This document shows positions 44,016-52,981 of a DNA stretch of 64,000 nt, piece after piece. A program made the position numbers and the translations under genes. The stretch covers positions 124,001-188,000 of the forward strand of contig NZ_JAPTGC010000001.1 in assembly GCF_026891935.1 (NCBI RefSeq), given 5' to 3'. Source of the DNA: Methanocorpusculum vombati (GTDB lineage: Archaea; Halobacteriota; Methanomicrobia; Methanomicrobiales; Methanocorpusculaceae). The notes below the pieces were generated by a model. It did no database searches and had not been told where the DNA came from. It saw only the letters and a program-made list of their open reading frames with translations. Within the stretch, counting starts at the first letter, position 1; each line of letters begins with the position of its first letter.

Positions 44016-44902
44016 GCGTTCTCCTCCGAGTAAGCAGCCTCAGCTGCAACCTTCTTCAGGTTCTTGTCAACCTGCGCCTGAATCCGTGCAGCGGTTGCCT
44101 CGTCCACCTTGCGGAATCTTCCCTGGGCTTTCAGGTAATCGATAACCGGTGCGGGCTTCTTCATCGCCGCACGCGAGGGGGCACTGATCGTGAATTTGTC
44201 ATACTCTTTTTCCCAGAGTACCCAGATGCCGGACTTCACCGCCATCTTGCCTATCTCCACCGTCTTCTCCGACGGCGTTCTCCATCCCGGCGGACAGGGA
44301 GCCAGGATGTGCATGAACTTCGGCCCAGGAATTGAGAGTGCCTTCTTCACTTTATTGTAGATGTCGGCAGGGTATGACGCGCAGGCGGTTGCCTGATACG
44401 GCAGGTTGTGTGCCTCGATAATTCTGTCGAGATCTTTTTTGTTGACGGTCTTTCCGTTCGGCGTCGTCGTCGTGATTGCACCGAGAGGTGTGGCCCCTGA
44501 TCGCTGCATGCCGGTGTTGCCGTATGCCTCGTTGTCGTAGCAGATGTAGAGGAAGTCCTCTCCCCGCTCCAGAGCGCCGGACAGTGCCTGAATACCGATA
44601 TCGGCGGTTCCGCCGTCACCGGCATAGACGATGACGTTCGTTTTCTTCCCGACTGCTCTGAATGCCTCACTCATTCCCGAAGCGCATGCGGCAGCTGCCG
44701 CAAATGCAATGTTGTACACAGGGACAGTGTGCAGCATGTACGGGTACACGCCCTGAATTACACTGTTGCAGCAGGCAGGGATCACGAGAACTGTGTCTTT
44801 TCCCGCCGCTTTCAGAATATAGCGGAGTGCCAGTAAAGATCCGCACCCGGCACAGGTGGACGGACATTTTAACAGCATTTCCTCTTTTGGAATTTCCGTC
44901 AT
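44012..44902 (-). CDS. porB: Pyruvate:ferredoxin oxidoreductase, beta subunit
   Basis: 296 residues. Contains CPSTCAGCGSLLALRYIL with cluster ligands at the N-terminus, and the thiamine-diphosphate motif YAGDGGTADIGIQALSGALERGED ending in YDNEAYGNTGMQRSGATP. This is the cofactor-binding subunit. First gene of the porBACD operon. The gene order (beta, alpha, gamma, delta) differs from the C-D-A-B order of Methanothermobacter. Confidence 0.93.
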   Translation of the reverse strand: MTEIPKEEMLLKCPSTCAGCGSLLALRYILKAAGKDTVLVIPACCNSVIQGVYPYMLHTVPVYNIAFAAAAACASGMSEAFRAVGKKTNVIVYAGDGGTADIGIQALSGALERGEDFLYICYDNEAYGNTGMQRSGATPLGAITTTTPNGKTVNKKDLDRIIEAHNLPYQATACASYPADIYNKVKKALSIPGPKFMHILAPCPPGWRTPSEKTVEIGKMAVKSGIWVLWEKEYDKFTISAPSRAAMKKPAPVIDYLKAQGRFRKVDEATAARIQAQVDKNLKKVAAEAAYSEENA

Positions 44903-45017
44903 GAAATGGGTACTTATTTGTCATGATTAATAATGAGGCTTTTTCTTGAGTATGGTTACCTGCCGAATTTCCAACCGGCAAAATTATTTATCTCTATTTC
45001 ACCAATGAACTGTTATT

Positions 45018-45773
45018 ATGAGTGAAGACCCGAGTCCGGGTGCAGACCCGAAAAAGATCGAGGAACTGCAAAAGGAGGTGGAGCGCCTCAACCGCGAAAA
45101 GGCAGAAGCAGAAGCGCAGGCCGCGGCCAAAGCACATGCTGCCGCCGCAGCTGCCGAAGAGAAGGCAGCCGCCGAGTCAAAGATGAAGATGGAGCTGGAG
45201 TCCCAGAAAGCGGCTGCTGATGCAAAGATGCAGGCGGAGCTTGAGGCCCAGCGGCTTGCAGCAGAGGATGCGGAGCGCAAGAGAAAGGAGAAACAGGAAA
45301 AGAGCAAGAGCCGCAGAAGAAAAATTATCGGCGGCATTGTTCTGCTGATCGTTCTTGTACTGGTTGTGCTGGTTGCCTCGTCCAGTGTCACGGTTCAGTC
45401 CGGCACCACTACGAACTATCCCTATATCACCACCTACAGCGTCTGGTTCCCGATTGGCGAGCCGGTTGACATTAGCGGTCACAAGCTGATCGCACTCTCT
45501 GACGGAAACGAGATGATGTTCTCCGCAGACGGCAGTGTGACCAAACTTGTTCGTAGCGACCCGATTGTGATCGGTGAGCAGGCCGCGACGCTGACCACCC
45601 TGTTCGGCAAAGTCCCGGTCATGACGATCAACTACAAAGTTATTCTTGAGTATCAGGGCAACACCGCAGAGAACCAGGCATACTTCAAGATGCTTATTCA
45701 GAGCGACAAATCCATTCCGGAGTTTGTCGTCAACTTCATGCTGCCGAAGAATGTTATTGCCCAGGCAGCATAA
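45018..45773 (+). CDS. Coiled-coil membrane protein of unknown function
   Basis: 251 residues. Residues 11-95 form a long Ala/Glu/Lys-rich coiled coil (EELQKEVERLNREKAEAEAQ and onward), followed by a basic patch (KSKSRRRK) and one membrane helix at about 105-125 (IIGGIVLLIVLVLVVLVAS). The basic patch suggests the coiled coil is inside the cell and the following 125-residue beta-rich domain outside. The external domain has no recognised family. Followed 12 bp later by birA, so the two may be co-transcribed; no functional link is evident. Coding is clear, function unknown. Confidence 0.75.
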   Translation: MSEDPSPGADPKKIEELQKEVERLNREKAEAEAQAAAKAHAAAAAAEEKAAAESKMKMELESQKAAADAKMQAELEAQRLAAEDAERKRKEKQEKSKSRRRKIIGGIVLLIVLVLVVLVASSSVTVQSGTTTNYPYITTYSVWFPIGEPVDISGHKLIALSDGNEMMFSADGSVTKLVRSDPIVIGEQAATLTTLFGKVPVMTINYKVILEYQGNTAENQAYFKMLIQSDKSIPEFVVNFMLPKNVIAQAA

Positions 45774-45785
45774 CCCTCTTTTTTT

Positions 45786-46754
45786 ATGACAACCAAAGCG
45801 TCCGTACTCCGTATCTTAGAGGAACACCGCGGCAGGTTTTTTTCCGGTGAGGAGATTGCATCTCTGCTCGGTGTTTCCCGGTCTGCGGTATGGAAGGCAG
45901 TGAAATCACTTGAGGCGGAAGGCTATGCGGTATCCGCGGTGACCAATAAGGGTTACTGCCTTGCCGCCGATACAGACATTCTGTCACCGGAAGGAATCCG
46001 GCTGTATCTTTCATTGGAGTATCGCGACATTCCGATCACGATTCACAAAGTAACCGGTTCCACGAATGAGGACGCAAAGGCTCTTGCGGTTGCGGGCGCA
46101 GTACACGGGACAATGGTTCTTGCCGAGGAGCAGACCCGCGGTCGCGGACGCCTTGGCCGTTCCTTTTACTCGCCGAAAAGTTCCGGCGTCTATATGAGTA
46201 TCGTACTCCGGCCGAATCTTGCGATGACGGACGCCGTGCTGATTACGACCGCAGCCTCCGTTGCGGTCTCTCGGGCCGTTGAAGAGGTGTCGAATCAGAC
46301 GCCCGGGATCAAATGGGTCAACGATGTATTTGTGAACGAAAAAAAGATCTGCGGTATTCTCACCGAGGCAGTCAGCGGCTTTGAGTCCGGCGTGGTTGAG
46401 TGCGTGGTTGTCGGTATCGGTATCAATGTGATTGATCCGGGATTTCCCGATGAGCTCAAACAGGTTGCAGGTTCGCTCTCCGGACAGCATTGTGACTTTT
46501 CCCGCAACCGTCTTGCCGCACTCGTTGCAAATCACCTGCTCGAACTTTCCGCAGCACTTCCCGATCGTTCCTTCCTTGATGAGTACCGGAAGCGATCCGT
46601 TCTTCTGGGAAAACCGATCCGGTTTCTGGAGAACAATGTCTGGTGCGATGCCGTTGCGGTTGATGTGGACAACTCCGGCGGTCTTGTAATAGAAACTGCG
46701 ACCGGACGCCGGACGCTGACCTCCGGTGAGGTCAGCGTCCGGCCCCGGAACTAA
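45786..46754 (+). CDS. birA: Biotin protein ligase with biotin repressor domain
   Basis: 322 residues. N-terminal helix-turn-helix (EEIASLLGVSRSAVWKAVKSLEAEGY) at about 20-45, then the ligase core with VTGSTNEDAKAL, the biotinyl-AMP loop QTRGRGRLGRSFYSP, KWVNDVFVNEKKICGIL, and VVGIGINV. The C-terminal SH3-like domain is present. It attaches biotin to a carboxylase carrier (in methanogens usually pyruvate carboxylase subunit B) and may repress biotin genes through the HTH. The final codons form a strong hairpin that probably ends transcription. Confidence 0.94.
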   Translation: MTTKASVLRILEEHRGRFFSGEEIASLLGVSRSAVWKAVKSLEAEGYAVSAVTNKGYCLAADTDILSPEGIRLYLSLEYRDIPITIHKVTGSTNEDAKALAVAGAVHGTMVLAEEQTRGRGRLGRSFYSPKSSGVYMSIVLRPNLAMTDAVLITTAASVAVSRAVEEVSNQTPGIKWVNDVFVNEKKICGILTEAVSGFESGVVECVVVGIGINVIDPGFPDELKQVAGSLSGQHCDFSRNRLAALVANHLLELSAALPDRSFLDEYRKRSVLLGKPIRFLENNVWCDAVAVDVDNSGGLVIETATGRRTLTSGEVSVRPRN

Positions 46755-46760
46755 TTTTTT
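46711..46760 (+). terminator. Terminator hairpin inside the end of birA
   Basis: GGACGCTGACCT and AGGTCAGCGTCC (46711-46722 and 46729-46740) form a perfect 12-bp stem with a 6-nt loop. TTTTTT follows at 46755-46760, just after the stop codon. Confidence 0.8.
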
Positions 46761-46789
46761 GTTCCGCGGATACGGTTTTTCCAGTACGC

Positions 46790-48496
46790 TCAAACCGTTT
46801 CCAGCATCTTCATTGGTACGGTGAGCAGGATGAACCATTCATCATCGATTGGCTGTACATATCCCAGTGACAGCCGGGTTGTGGCATCGCTCTTTGACGG
46901 GAGGTTGATATAGTTGAATCCTCCTCCTGCGCGTGCCATTGCGAGTGTGTCGCGCCCGATGGATGCTCCGTAGATGTCGGTGATTCCCAGAAGATTTTCG
47001 GTTGACCAGGGATTCGGGTCGTGAACGAGGGTGTTTCCTGCAGAGTCATAGATGCTGAGCTCGATGTCGCCGCGGTAGTGGGAACCGTTATTGAGAGAGG
47101 CGAGGGCTGCTTTTTTCCCCTCTTTCTGAACGAATGCAATTATCTCCCGGCCATACTGAATCATATTCATCCGCGTGTCCGGGGATATGGTGGCGCGGAT
47201 CTCCGGGTAGTACTCACCGACCGTAATATACCAGGTCTCGTCGATCGGGAGGACGTAGGCTACTTTGAGTTCCGGTGTCATGTTGTCAGCCGGGTTTTCA
47301 TAGACATCGGTGACGTAACCGCCGCCCTGTTTTGCCCGGTTGGTAAGCATTTTGACACTGGATACGCCGTTGATGTCCATATAGTCCGTCCGGTCTGCGC
47401 CGAGAAGTCCCGGGCGGTAGGGGTTTGCGAGCTGGGTGTTGTTTGTGTCAAATGCGGCGATGTAGTACTCCTGTGTGGTGAAGTTGCCGTCCGGTTTGTT
47501 GAACTCTGCGAGAGCTGCTTCCTTTCCCTCTTTCTGAATATAGAGGTAGGCGCTGCGGGCGAACTCTTCCAGTTTGAGGTTGGTGGTTCTGGTGGGGGTG
47601 TCCACCTGCATGGTGCTGTCGATGTCAGAGGTTACAACGATGACCGGGCTGGAGAGGCTTATGTTTGCCGGGGCATGAACTGAGTCCCACGCGGCAACCC
47701 GGCTGACGATTTTGAGTTTTCCGTAGCTGTAAGCAGAGTAGGTTTCCACGCCGGATTTTGTATGGAGAATTGTCTGTGTCAGTATATTCAGTTCCGTCTG
47801 GTTTGGTGCTGTCATCTCCAGAATACTATCTTCCCTCTGTGATCTTTCCGGGGTGTAGATGATTCTTCCGTCCTGTTCGATGATCCATGCGGAGTATCCG
47901 GTGCTCTCTTCAAAATTCTTTACGAGTTTTTCATAGATTAAGGCCGGGTCGAGTATGACGATGAGGTATCCTGTGTATGTTCCGTTTTTGTTGATCAGCG
48001 GGAGGATGGAAACCAGGATGTCGTCACCCGTATCAATTCTTACGGCTTTCATGGTTATGGCCGGGGAGTCTGCGGAGTAGGTGAGTGCCGGATTCTTAAC
48101 CATGACACTGATGTACGGGGTGATGATCTGGTTTTCCGCGGGATATGCATCGATTATCTGTTTTTCGGGGTTCACGACGAGGAAGTATTTCACCGAGGTA
48201 TAGGTGGTGTAGATGTCAGCAAAAATCTGATCCACCAGGGTTTCATTGGTCGGATCTTCTGCGATGATGTCTGCTGCTTTCCGGAGGGCCTGGCTGCCGT
48301 TCACGAGGTAGGCTCCGACAATGTTCGTCAGATTTTCTGCTGCGGCAAGCTGGTCTGCATATTTTTCTTCCAGTGAGGGTTCCTGCTCCGGCTGGCTGAT
48401 GCATCCCGCCGAGGATACGGTGAGGATCAGCAGTGCTGCAAGAAGCAGTACAACCCCGCACCCCCTTCCGATGTTCCCCGCATCGATTTTTGACAT
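46790..48496 (-). CDS. Multi-Cache-domain sensory lipoprotein
   Basis: 568 residues. A signal peptide ends in the lipobox SSAGC at about residues 28-32. The extracellular part holds a Cache-type region at about 45-290 and two tandem, related Cache_2-like domains at about 315-440 and 440-565. The two later units share FAxxAxxYIQKEGKEAALAEF / AFVQKEGKKAALASLNN at the start and VLPIDETWYITVGE / VQPIDDEWFILLTV at the end. There is no membrane helix or signalling domain after them, so it is a binding protein rather than a receptor itself, perhaps delivering ligand to a partner. Downstream of birA, convergent with it. Confidence 0.85.
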   Translation of the reverse strand: MSKIDAGNIGRGCGVVLLLAALLILTVSSAGCISQPEQEPSLEEKYADQLAAAENLTNIVGAYLVNGSQALRKAADIIAEDPTNETLVDQIFADIYTTYTSVKYFLVVNPEKQIIDAYPAENQIITPYISVMVKNPALTYSADSPAITMKAVRIDTGDDILVSILPLINKNGTYTGYLIVILDPALIYEKLVKNFEESTGYSAWIIEQDGRIIYTPERSQREDSILEMTAPNQTELNILTQTILHTKSGVETYSAYSYGKLKIVSRVAAWDSVHAPANISLSSPVIVVTSDIDSTMQVDTPTRTTNLKLEEFARSAYLYIQKEGKEAALAEFNKPDGNFTTQEYYIAAFDTNNTQLANPYRPGLLGADRTDYMDINGVSSVKMLTNRAKQGGGYVTDVYENPADNMTPELKVAYVLPIDETWYITVGEYYPEIRATISPDTRMNMIQYGREIIAFVQKEGKKAALASLNNGSHYRGDIELSIYDSAGNTLVHDPNPWSTENLLGITDIYGASIGRDTLAMARAGGGFNYINLPSKSDATTRLSLGYVQPIDDEWFILLTVPMKMLETV

Positions 48497-48646
48497 TATT
48501 CCATTCCCTGTTTTTTTAGAAATACTTTTATTTTATTCGAAGTTGTCCGTTCTTCGAAAAAATATTTTAATTCTGATATTGTATTGTATATTCACCGTGG
48601 ACTTATTAACCTTCCCCGGGTAGGTGCAAAAAGATCTCATTGTGAG

Positions 48647-48670
48647 GTGTCGTACCTAATGATACGACAC
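48647..48670. repeat. 8-bp inverted repeat downstream of cbiB
   Basis: GTGTCGTA-CCTAATGA-TACGACAC: a perfect 8-bp stem with an 8-nt loop, between the lipoprotein start and the cbiB stop. Either a terminator of the purA-cbiB operon or a binding site for the lipoprotein promoter. Confidence 0.5.
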
Positions 48671-48728
48671 TGTTTTCAGCATCATTTCTGCAAAATTGCA
48701 GGATGTGTACTCTGTTCCGGAGAATTCT

Positions 48729-49679
48729 TTAGGGAAGGAGCAAGAATACATCTCCCTGAATGATCAGCAGGAGGAGAAGCAGCAGTGCCGAAAAAAGAAT
48801 CGTTGTCTCTCTGAGTGTTCTGATGATGCAGTGTCCGCCTTTTTCCAGTGTTTGTTCGGGCGAGCCGATCGTGTAGACGCCCGGTTTGTCAAACATCACG
48901 CCGCATCCCCCGGCAATCAGACTCATGGGAATACCGCCGTTGAATCCCGGGCGTTTTTTCCCGTCTGCCCGGAAGACTGCAACTGCCCTTCCCGCCCGGC
49001 CGCGGCAGGCAAAGAGAATCAGCAGCAGACCGCCGGTGATCCGCGCAGGGATCCAGGCAAGGACATCATCCATCCGTGCGGCAAACCAGCCGATGCGGAT
49101 ACGATCGTCTTTGTAGCCGAGCATCGCATCCATCGTATTCGCCGCACGGAATAGTGCTGCCCCGGCAATTCCCATCCCGAACAGCAGTTCAAAGACGGCA
49201 AACCAGAAGATCGGCGCAACGATACTGTCCACCAGATTTTCCGATGCCGATTCGTATGCTGCGGATCGTACCTGTTCGAAGGATAATTTGCCTGCATCGC
49301 GACTGACCAGCATCTGAACTGCTGCCCGTCCTTCGGATTCGCCCCGCGCAAGTGCCGCTTCAACGTCTGTGACATGTTCTTCCAGAGACCGCGATGCAAA
49401 GCAGAACGACAGTACCACTACTGCAAGCGGAATCTGAATGAACCAGTACCGGGTTGGGATCAGGCAGATCAGAAGAAACGGCAGAGTGAAGACCGCGACG
49501 GTCAGCAGCCATCCGGCAATGCCGGTGAGGCGTTCCAGCCGTTTTGGATAATAGTTGGTTTTTCCCCACCATCCGATCACAGTTCCAAGAAGCGCTACCG
49601 GATGCCAGCGGGAACGGGGATCGCCGATCAGCCGGTCAAGGACAAGTGCGAAAAAAAGGATTACTGCGCCGAATGCCAT
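48729..49679 (-). CDS. cbiB: Adenosylcobinamide-phosphate synthase CbiB
   Basis: 316 residues with several hydrophobic helices. Family landmarks: LDRLIGDPRSRWHPVALLGTVIGW at the start, the SRDAGKLSFEQVRSAAYESASENLVDSIVAPIFW region (SRDT/A...SAxESxSEN) and FRAANTMDAMLGYKDDR. CbiB attaches the aminopropanol arm to cobyric acid in corrinoid synthesis; methanogens need corrinoids for the Mtr methyltransferase. It overlaps the upstream DUF7524-like gene by 19 bp and is the last gene of the purA operon as read here. Confidence 0.93.
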   Translation of the reverse strand: MAFGAVILFFALVLDRLIGDPRSRWHPVALLGTVIGWWGKTNYYPKRLERLTGIAGWLLTVAVFTLPFLLICLIPTRYWFIQIPLAVVVLSFCFASRSLEEHVTDVEAALARGESEGRAAVQMLVSRDAGKLSFEQVRSAAYESASENLVDSIVAPIFWFAVFELLFGMGIAGAALFRAANTMDAMLGYKDDRIRIGWFAARMDDVLAWIPARITGGLLLILFACRGRAGRAVAVFRADGKKRPGFNGGIPMSLIAGGCGVMFDKPGVYTIGSPEQTLEKGGHCIIRTLRETTILFSALLLLLLLIIQGDVFLLLP

Positions 49680-50224
49680 GCAATGATGACTCCGGCAAGC
49701 ATAATGAGGTAGACGACGATCGTCATGGCAAGTCCGTCAATATTCAGGGAGAAGAACTGCCACAGCACAATAATGATCGCAGCGATGATCGGCATAATTA
49801 GCATCATCACCGCCTTTCCGGCACCCGCGTTCAGGGATGAGGATCTCCTCTTCGGCTCGGCAACCGGTTCTTCCGGGAAGATGACCGGTTCGGGTGACGG
49901 GGCGACCGGGCAGGATTTCAGCACATTGATCGTAAACGCCTCACGGCGCATGCCGTACCCGGTGATGACCTGCATGTCGAAACTTCCTGTTCCCGCATCC
50001 TCCTTCATCTTGATCTCAAGTTCCGACTCGCCTTCCACATAGATGTTTTCGTAGGTGAAATCCGTGTAGGCGGACGCCTCGCAGCGCAGGGTTGCGTGGG
50101 TCGGGGACCCGTGGTTCACAAACCGGATGTGCAGCGCGGTTCCCGCGCTCACATCCACGGCGTCGGTGGATAGTTCCAGGGAGTTAATCCCCAGACGGTT
50201 CAGCTGAATTTCAACAATGGCCAT
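49661..50224 (-). CDS. DUF7524-like membrane protein
   Basis: 187 residues. The N-terminal 100 form an immunoglobulin-like beta domain (IEIQ-type strands, then SAGTALHIRFVNHGSPTHATLRC and NIYVEGESELEIKMKED). A Pro-rich linker leads to two C-terminal membrane helices (AVMMLIMPIIAAIIIVLWQFFSL and LAMTIVVYLIMLAGVII). The domain has no known activity. It lies 11 bp after trm112 and overlaps cbiB, so it belongs to the purA-trm112-DUF7524-cbiB operon. Family name from memory of the pattern. Confidence 0.65.
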   Translation of the reverse strand: MAIVEIQLNRLGINSLELSTDAVDVSAGTALHIRFVNHGSPTHATLRCEASAYTDFTYENIYVEGESELEIKMKEDAGTGSFDMQVITGYGMRREAFTINVLKSCPVAPSPEPVIFPEEPVAEPKRRSSSLNAGAGKAVMMLIMPIIAAIIIVLWQFFSLNIDGLAMTIVVYLIMLAGVIIAWHSAQ

Positions 50225-50235
50225 AGTAGAGCACC

Positions 50236-50415
50236 TCAGTCTCCCTGATCCGGAAGAAGGTTTGCAATGCCGGAGGAGATGGGGTACACCCGTTTGCAGG
50301 ATGTGCAGGTCAGCAGTCCTTCGACAATATCTGTATCATTACCCTCCATCTCTGTAAGCATAAAGTTTCCCTTGCAGACAGGGCAGCAGATACTATCGAG
50401 GACCCAGCGTTTCAT
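50236..50415 (-). CDS. Trm112-family small zinc protein
   Basis: 59 residues: MKRWVLDSICCPVCKGNF at the start and LTCTSCKRVYPISSGIANLLP at the end. The CPxCK ... CTxCxxxYPI arrangement is the Trm112 pattern. In archaea and eukaryotes Trm112 binds and activates several SAM methyltransferases that act on tRNA, rRNA and release factor. It starts 3 bp after the purA stop and ends 11 bp before the next gene, so it is in that operon. It was found by reading the gap directly. Confidence 0.88.
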   Translation of the reverse strand: MKRWVLDSICCPVCKGNFMLTEMEGNDTDIVEGLLTCTSCKRVYPISSGIANLLPDQGD

Positions 50416-50418
50416 GTT

Positions 50419-51429
50419 TTACAGCTCGGATCTGATATCAATGATCTGCGACTGTTCCGGACCGGTTGAGATGATGCCGACCGGGCATCCGGTGTCGGAC
50501 TCGATCTGTTCGAGGAACTCCCGGACCTTCGGCGTGAGTTTGCCGTACTCCTTGACGCCGAAGACATCCTTGTCGATGTGGTCAACACCCGTGATGGCGA
50601 TTGCCGTGCAGCCGTTGATCATTGCCGAGTAGCGTGCCATTTTGCCATCCCAGGTTCCGATTCTCCGTTCGCGGTGTGTGACGGTGCCGAACTCCTGAAT
50701 GCCCATTGAAATGGACTGGTCGTGGGTAAGTTCGGTCGGGAACGGGCCTTCGCCGACCCGGGTCGGGAATGCCTTGAAGACTACAACCACGTCATCGATC
50801 TTGGTCGGGCCGACACCGACGTCTGCTGCCATCTGTGAGGCGGACGTGTCTTTGCTGGTTACAAACGGATAGTTTCCGTAGTAGAGGGAGATACCGAATC
50901 CCTGTGTTCCCTCAATTACCACCGACTCGCCTGCATCAATTGCATCGTTCACGTTCTGGGCCACATCGATAATATAGGGGGCAAGTTCGGGGACATCCTT
51001 TGCGAGGCGTGCCGTCCGCATTACGCGGTCGGAGTTTGCCGGACCGCAGCCGGAGCCGGTAGAACCGACCGTTTTGGAAAGGTGATCGTCGTGTTTGTCC
51101 TTGTAGATGTGTTCCTCTTCGATGATTCCGCAGCGGCTGTCAACGAAGGTGCGGTCTCTGCATCCAAGCACTTCCAGCTCGTGGGCAAAGACCCGCGGGT
51201 CAACCAGAACACCGCTGCCGATCATGAGTTTTGCATGGGGGTAAATGAATCCGGACGGTACCATCCGCACACCGTATTTTTTCTCTCCCACTTCCACGGT
51301 GTGGCCGGCGTTCGGCCCGACACCGCCGCGTGCAATAATTGTTGCTTTATCCTGCTGGGCAATGTGGGCGACGATTTTTCCTTTTCCCTCGTCACCAAAA
51401 AAACCGCCGACAATGATCGTGCTTGGCAT
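50419..51429 (-). CDS. purA: Adenylosuccinate synthetase (short archaeal form)
   Basis: 336 residues, the short archaeal length (bacterial forms are about 430). It links IMP and aspartate using GTP on the way to AMP. Visible: [17 protein letters not shown] (the GDEGKGK phosphate loop with catalytic Asp) at the N-terminus, [13 protein letters not shown] (catalytic His), [23 protein letters not shown], and the C-terminal GVDHIDKD (the base-binding TKxD equivalent). First gene of a four-gene operon. Confidence 0.95.
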   Translation of the reverse strand: MPSTIIVGGFFGDEGKGKIVAHIAQQDKATIIARGGVGPNAGHTVEVGEKKYGVRMVPSGFIYPHAKLMIGSGVLVDPRVFAHELEVLGCRDRTFVDSRCGIIEEEHIYKDKHDDHLSKTVGSTGSGCGPANSDRVMRTARLAKDVPELAPYIIDVAQNVNDAIDAGESVVIEGTQGFGISLYYGNYPFVTSKDTSASQMAADVGVGPTKIDDVVVVFKAFPTRVGEGPFPTELTHDQSISMGIQEFGTVTHRERRIGTWDGKMARYSAMINGCTAIAITGVDHIDKDVFGVKEYGKLTPKVREFLEQIESDTGCPVGIISTGPEQSQIIDIRSEL

Positions 51430-51548
51430 ACTGTATCAATATCTATGGGCGGCGGAATCACATAAGGTCTTGGTTTTCATGGCTGTCGTTCCGGGACTTC
51501 CGGAACCCCCCGGTACCGGTCATCCGTCTCCGATCCGTTCTGCTCTCC

Positions 51549-52256
51549 TCACGGATTTTCGCGGGGACTTCCGGATGTTTCCGTCGTCGGTTTTCCTTTG
51601 ATCTCGGTAAGAATGCTTCGGAATCCCTCGCACGGCCCTATAATCAGGTGGTCCAGCAGTTCAATCCCCAGAATAGTTCCTGCATCCAGAATATTTTTTG
51701 TCATGAGAATGTCCCGTGCGCTCGGGGTGAGGTTCCCCGATGGGTGATTGTGAATGAGTATGATCGCCGCCGCACGATCCGTTACTGCGTCTGCGAACAC
51801 TTCGCGGGGGTGGATCTGGCTCTGGTTGACCAGTCCCCGGGTGATCAGCCGGATGTTCAGGATCTCATGCGCTCCGGAAAGTGTTGCTGCAACCACATTT
51901 TCCTGCTGATCGTAGCGGTACTGGCTGATAAATGGCAGAATGTCTTCGGCGCACTGAACTTTTGCGTTCTTTCTGTCCGGCGGCGGAAACCTGCGGGCAA
52001 GTTCAAGGGCTGCAAGAATCTGGCAGGCCTTTGCCGGTCCCATCCCGTCAACCGCGGCAACGTCCTGTATGGACGTTGCATAGGTGTGCTTCATCAGAAT
52101 GTCCGCCACGGTTCTGCCGATCTTGAGTGCGTCATTTTTTACCGTTCCGCGGCCGATGATCGCTGCGATGAGTTCTGCGAGGGTCAGACTTTGCGGTCCG
52201 TTTGCGATCAGTTTCTCCCGTGGCCGATCGATCTCCGCTGTGTTTTTCAGACTCAT
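51549..52256 (-). CDS. radC: RadC-family JAB/MPN protein
   Basis: 235 residues from the ATG at 52256. A helix-hairpin-helix region near the N-terminus (VAAVDGMGPAKACQILAALELARR) precedes the JAB/MPN domain with its zinc motif HNHPSGNLTPSARD at about 167-180. The motif is complete, so the zinc site should form. RadC proteins were once named for DNA repair, but their activity is not settled. The gene is divergent from rubrerythrin, with 144 bp between starts. Confidence 0.9.
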   Translation of the reverse strand: MSLKNTAEIDRPREKLIANGPQSLTLAELIAAIIGRGTVKNDALKIGRTVADILMKHTYATSIQDVAAVDGMGPAKACQILAALELARRFPPPDRKNAKVQCAEDILPFISQYRYDQQENVVAATLSGAHEILNIRLITRGLVNQSQIHPREVFADAVTDRAAAIILIHNHPSGNLTPSARDILMTKNILDAGTILGIELLDHLIIGPCEGFRSILTEIKGKPTTETSGSPRENP

Positions 52257-52400
52257 GCTGCTCTGATGAGTTATCAGCAAAGAAATTATATTAATGTGTC
52301 GCAGATATTCACTGGATTTTTTCAAAAAGTTCTGGTATTTTTTTCCAGGACAGGTACTCATCCCAAACCTTTATTCCCCAACTTCTGCAAATAATAGTAC

Positions 52401-52901
52401 ATGGACACTAAGACATGCATTGCAGATGCTTTTGCCGGTGAGTCACAGGCAAACCGTAAGTACAAATCCTTCTCCGAAGCAGCAGCCGACGAGGGATACG
52501 AACATGTTGCAAAGCTTTTCCGTGCAACCTCCGCAGCCGAGGAAATTCATGCACGCCGTCTTCTCCGTGTCGGCGGCTATATCGGTACAACCGTTGCAAA
52601 CCTTGAAGCCGGTATGGCAGGCGAACTGCACGAAACCAACGAGATGTACCCCTCCTTCATTAAAGTTGCCGAGGCAGAAGGCCGTCAGGACGCACTCATC
52701 ACCTTCGAACACGCAATGAAGGCGGAAGCAGTTCACGCCGACCTCTACAAGCAGGCACTTGAGGCAGTCAAGGCAGGCCGCGACTTTGAGGTCAAGACCG
52801 TGTACCTCTGCCCGGTCTGCGGCAACATTGAGATCAACAAGACCTCCGACCGCTGCCCGATCTGCGGCATCCCCGGCGCATCCTTCAAGATCGTCGAGTA
52901 A
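52401..52901 (+). CDS. Rubrerythrin
   Basis: 166 residues. The diiron four-helix bundle shows AFAGESQANRKYKSF and, later, ATSAAEEIHARRLL, then FEHAMKAEAVHADLY, providing the glutamates and histidine of the diiron site. The rubredoxin-like iron site follows: CPVCGNI ... CPICGIP at about 136-155. It reduces hydrogen peroxide to water in anaerobes, taking electrons from rubredoxin or an NAD(P)H partner. The thioredoxin reductase fusion 1.2 kb away may belong to the same defence. Confidence 0.95.
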   Translation: MDTKTCIADAFAGESQANRKYKSFSEAAADEGYEHVAKLFRATSAAEEIHARRLLRVGGYIGTTVANLEAGMAGELHETNEMYPSFIKVAEAEGRQDALITFEHAMKAEAVHADLYKQALEAVKAGRDFEVKTVYLCPVCGNIEINKTSDRCPICGIPGASFKIVE

Positions 52902-52981
52902 ACCGTTCTCACCCCCCATTTCCAACTTTTTTGTAGCAATCCACGCGGGCTTTATCATTCTTCAGGGCTGATTACTACCCA

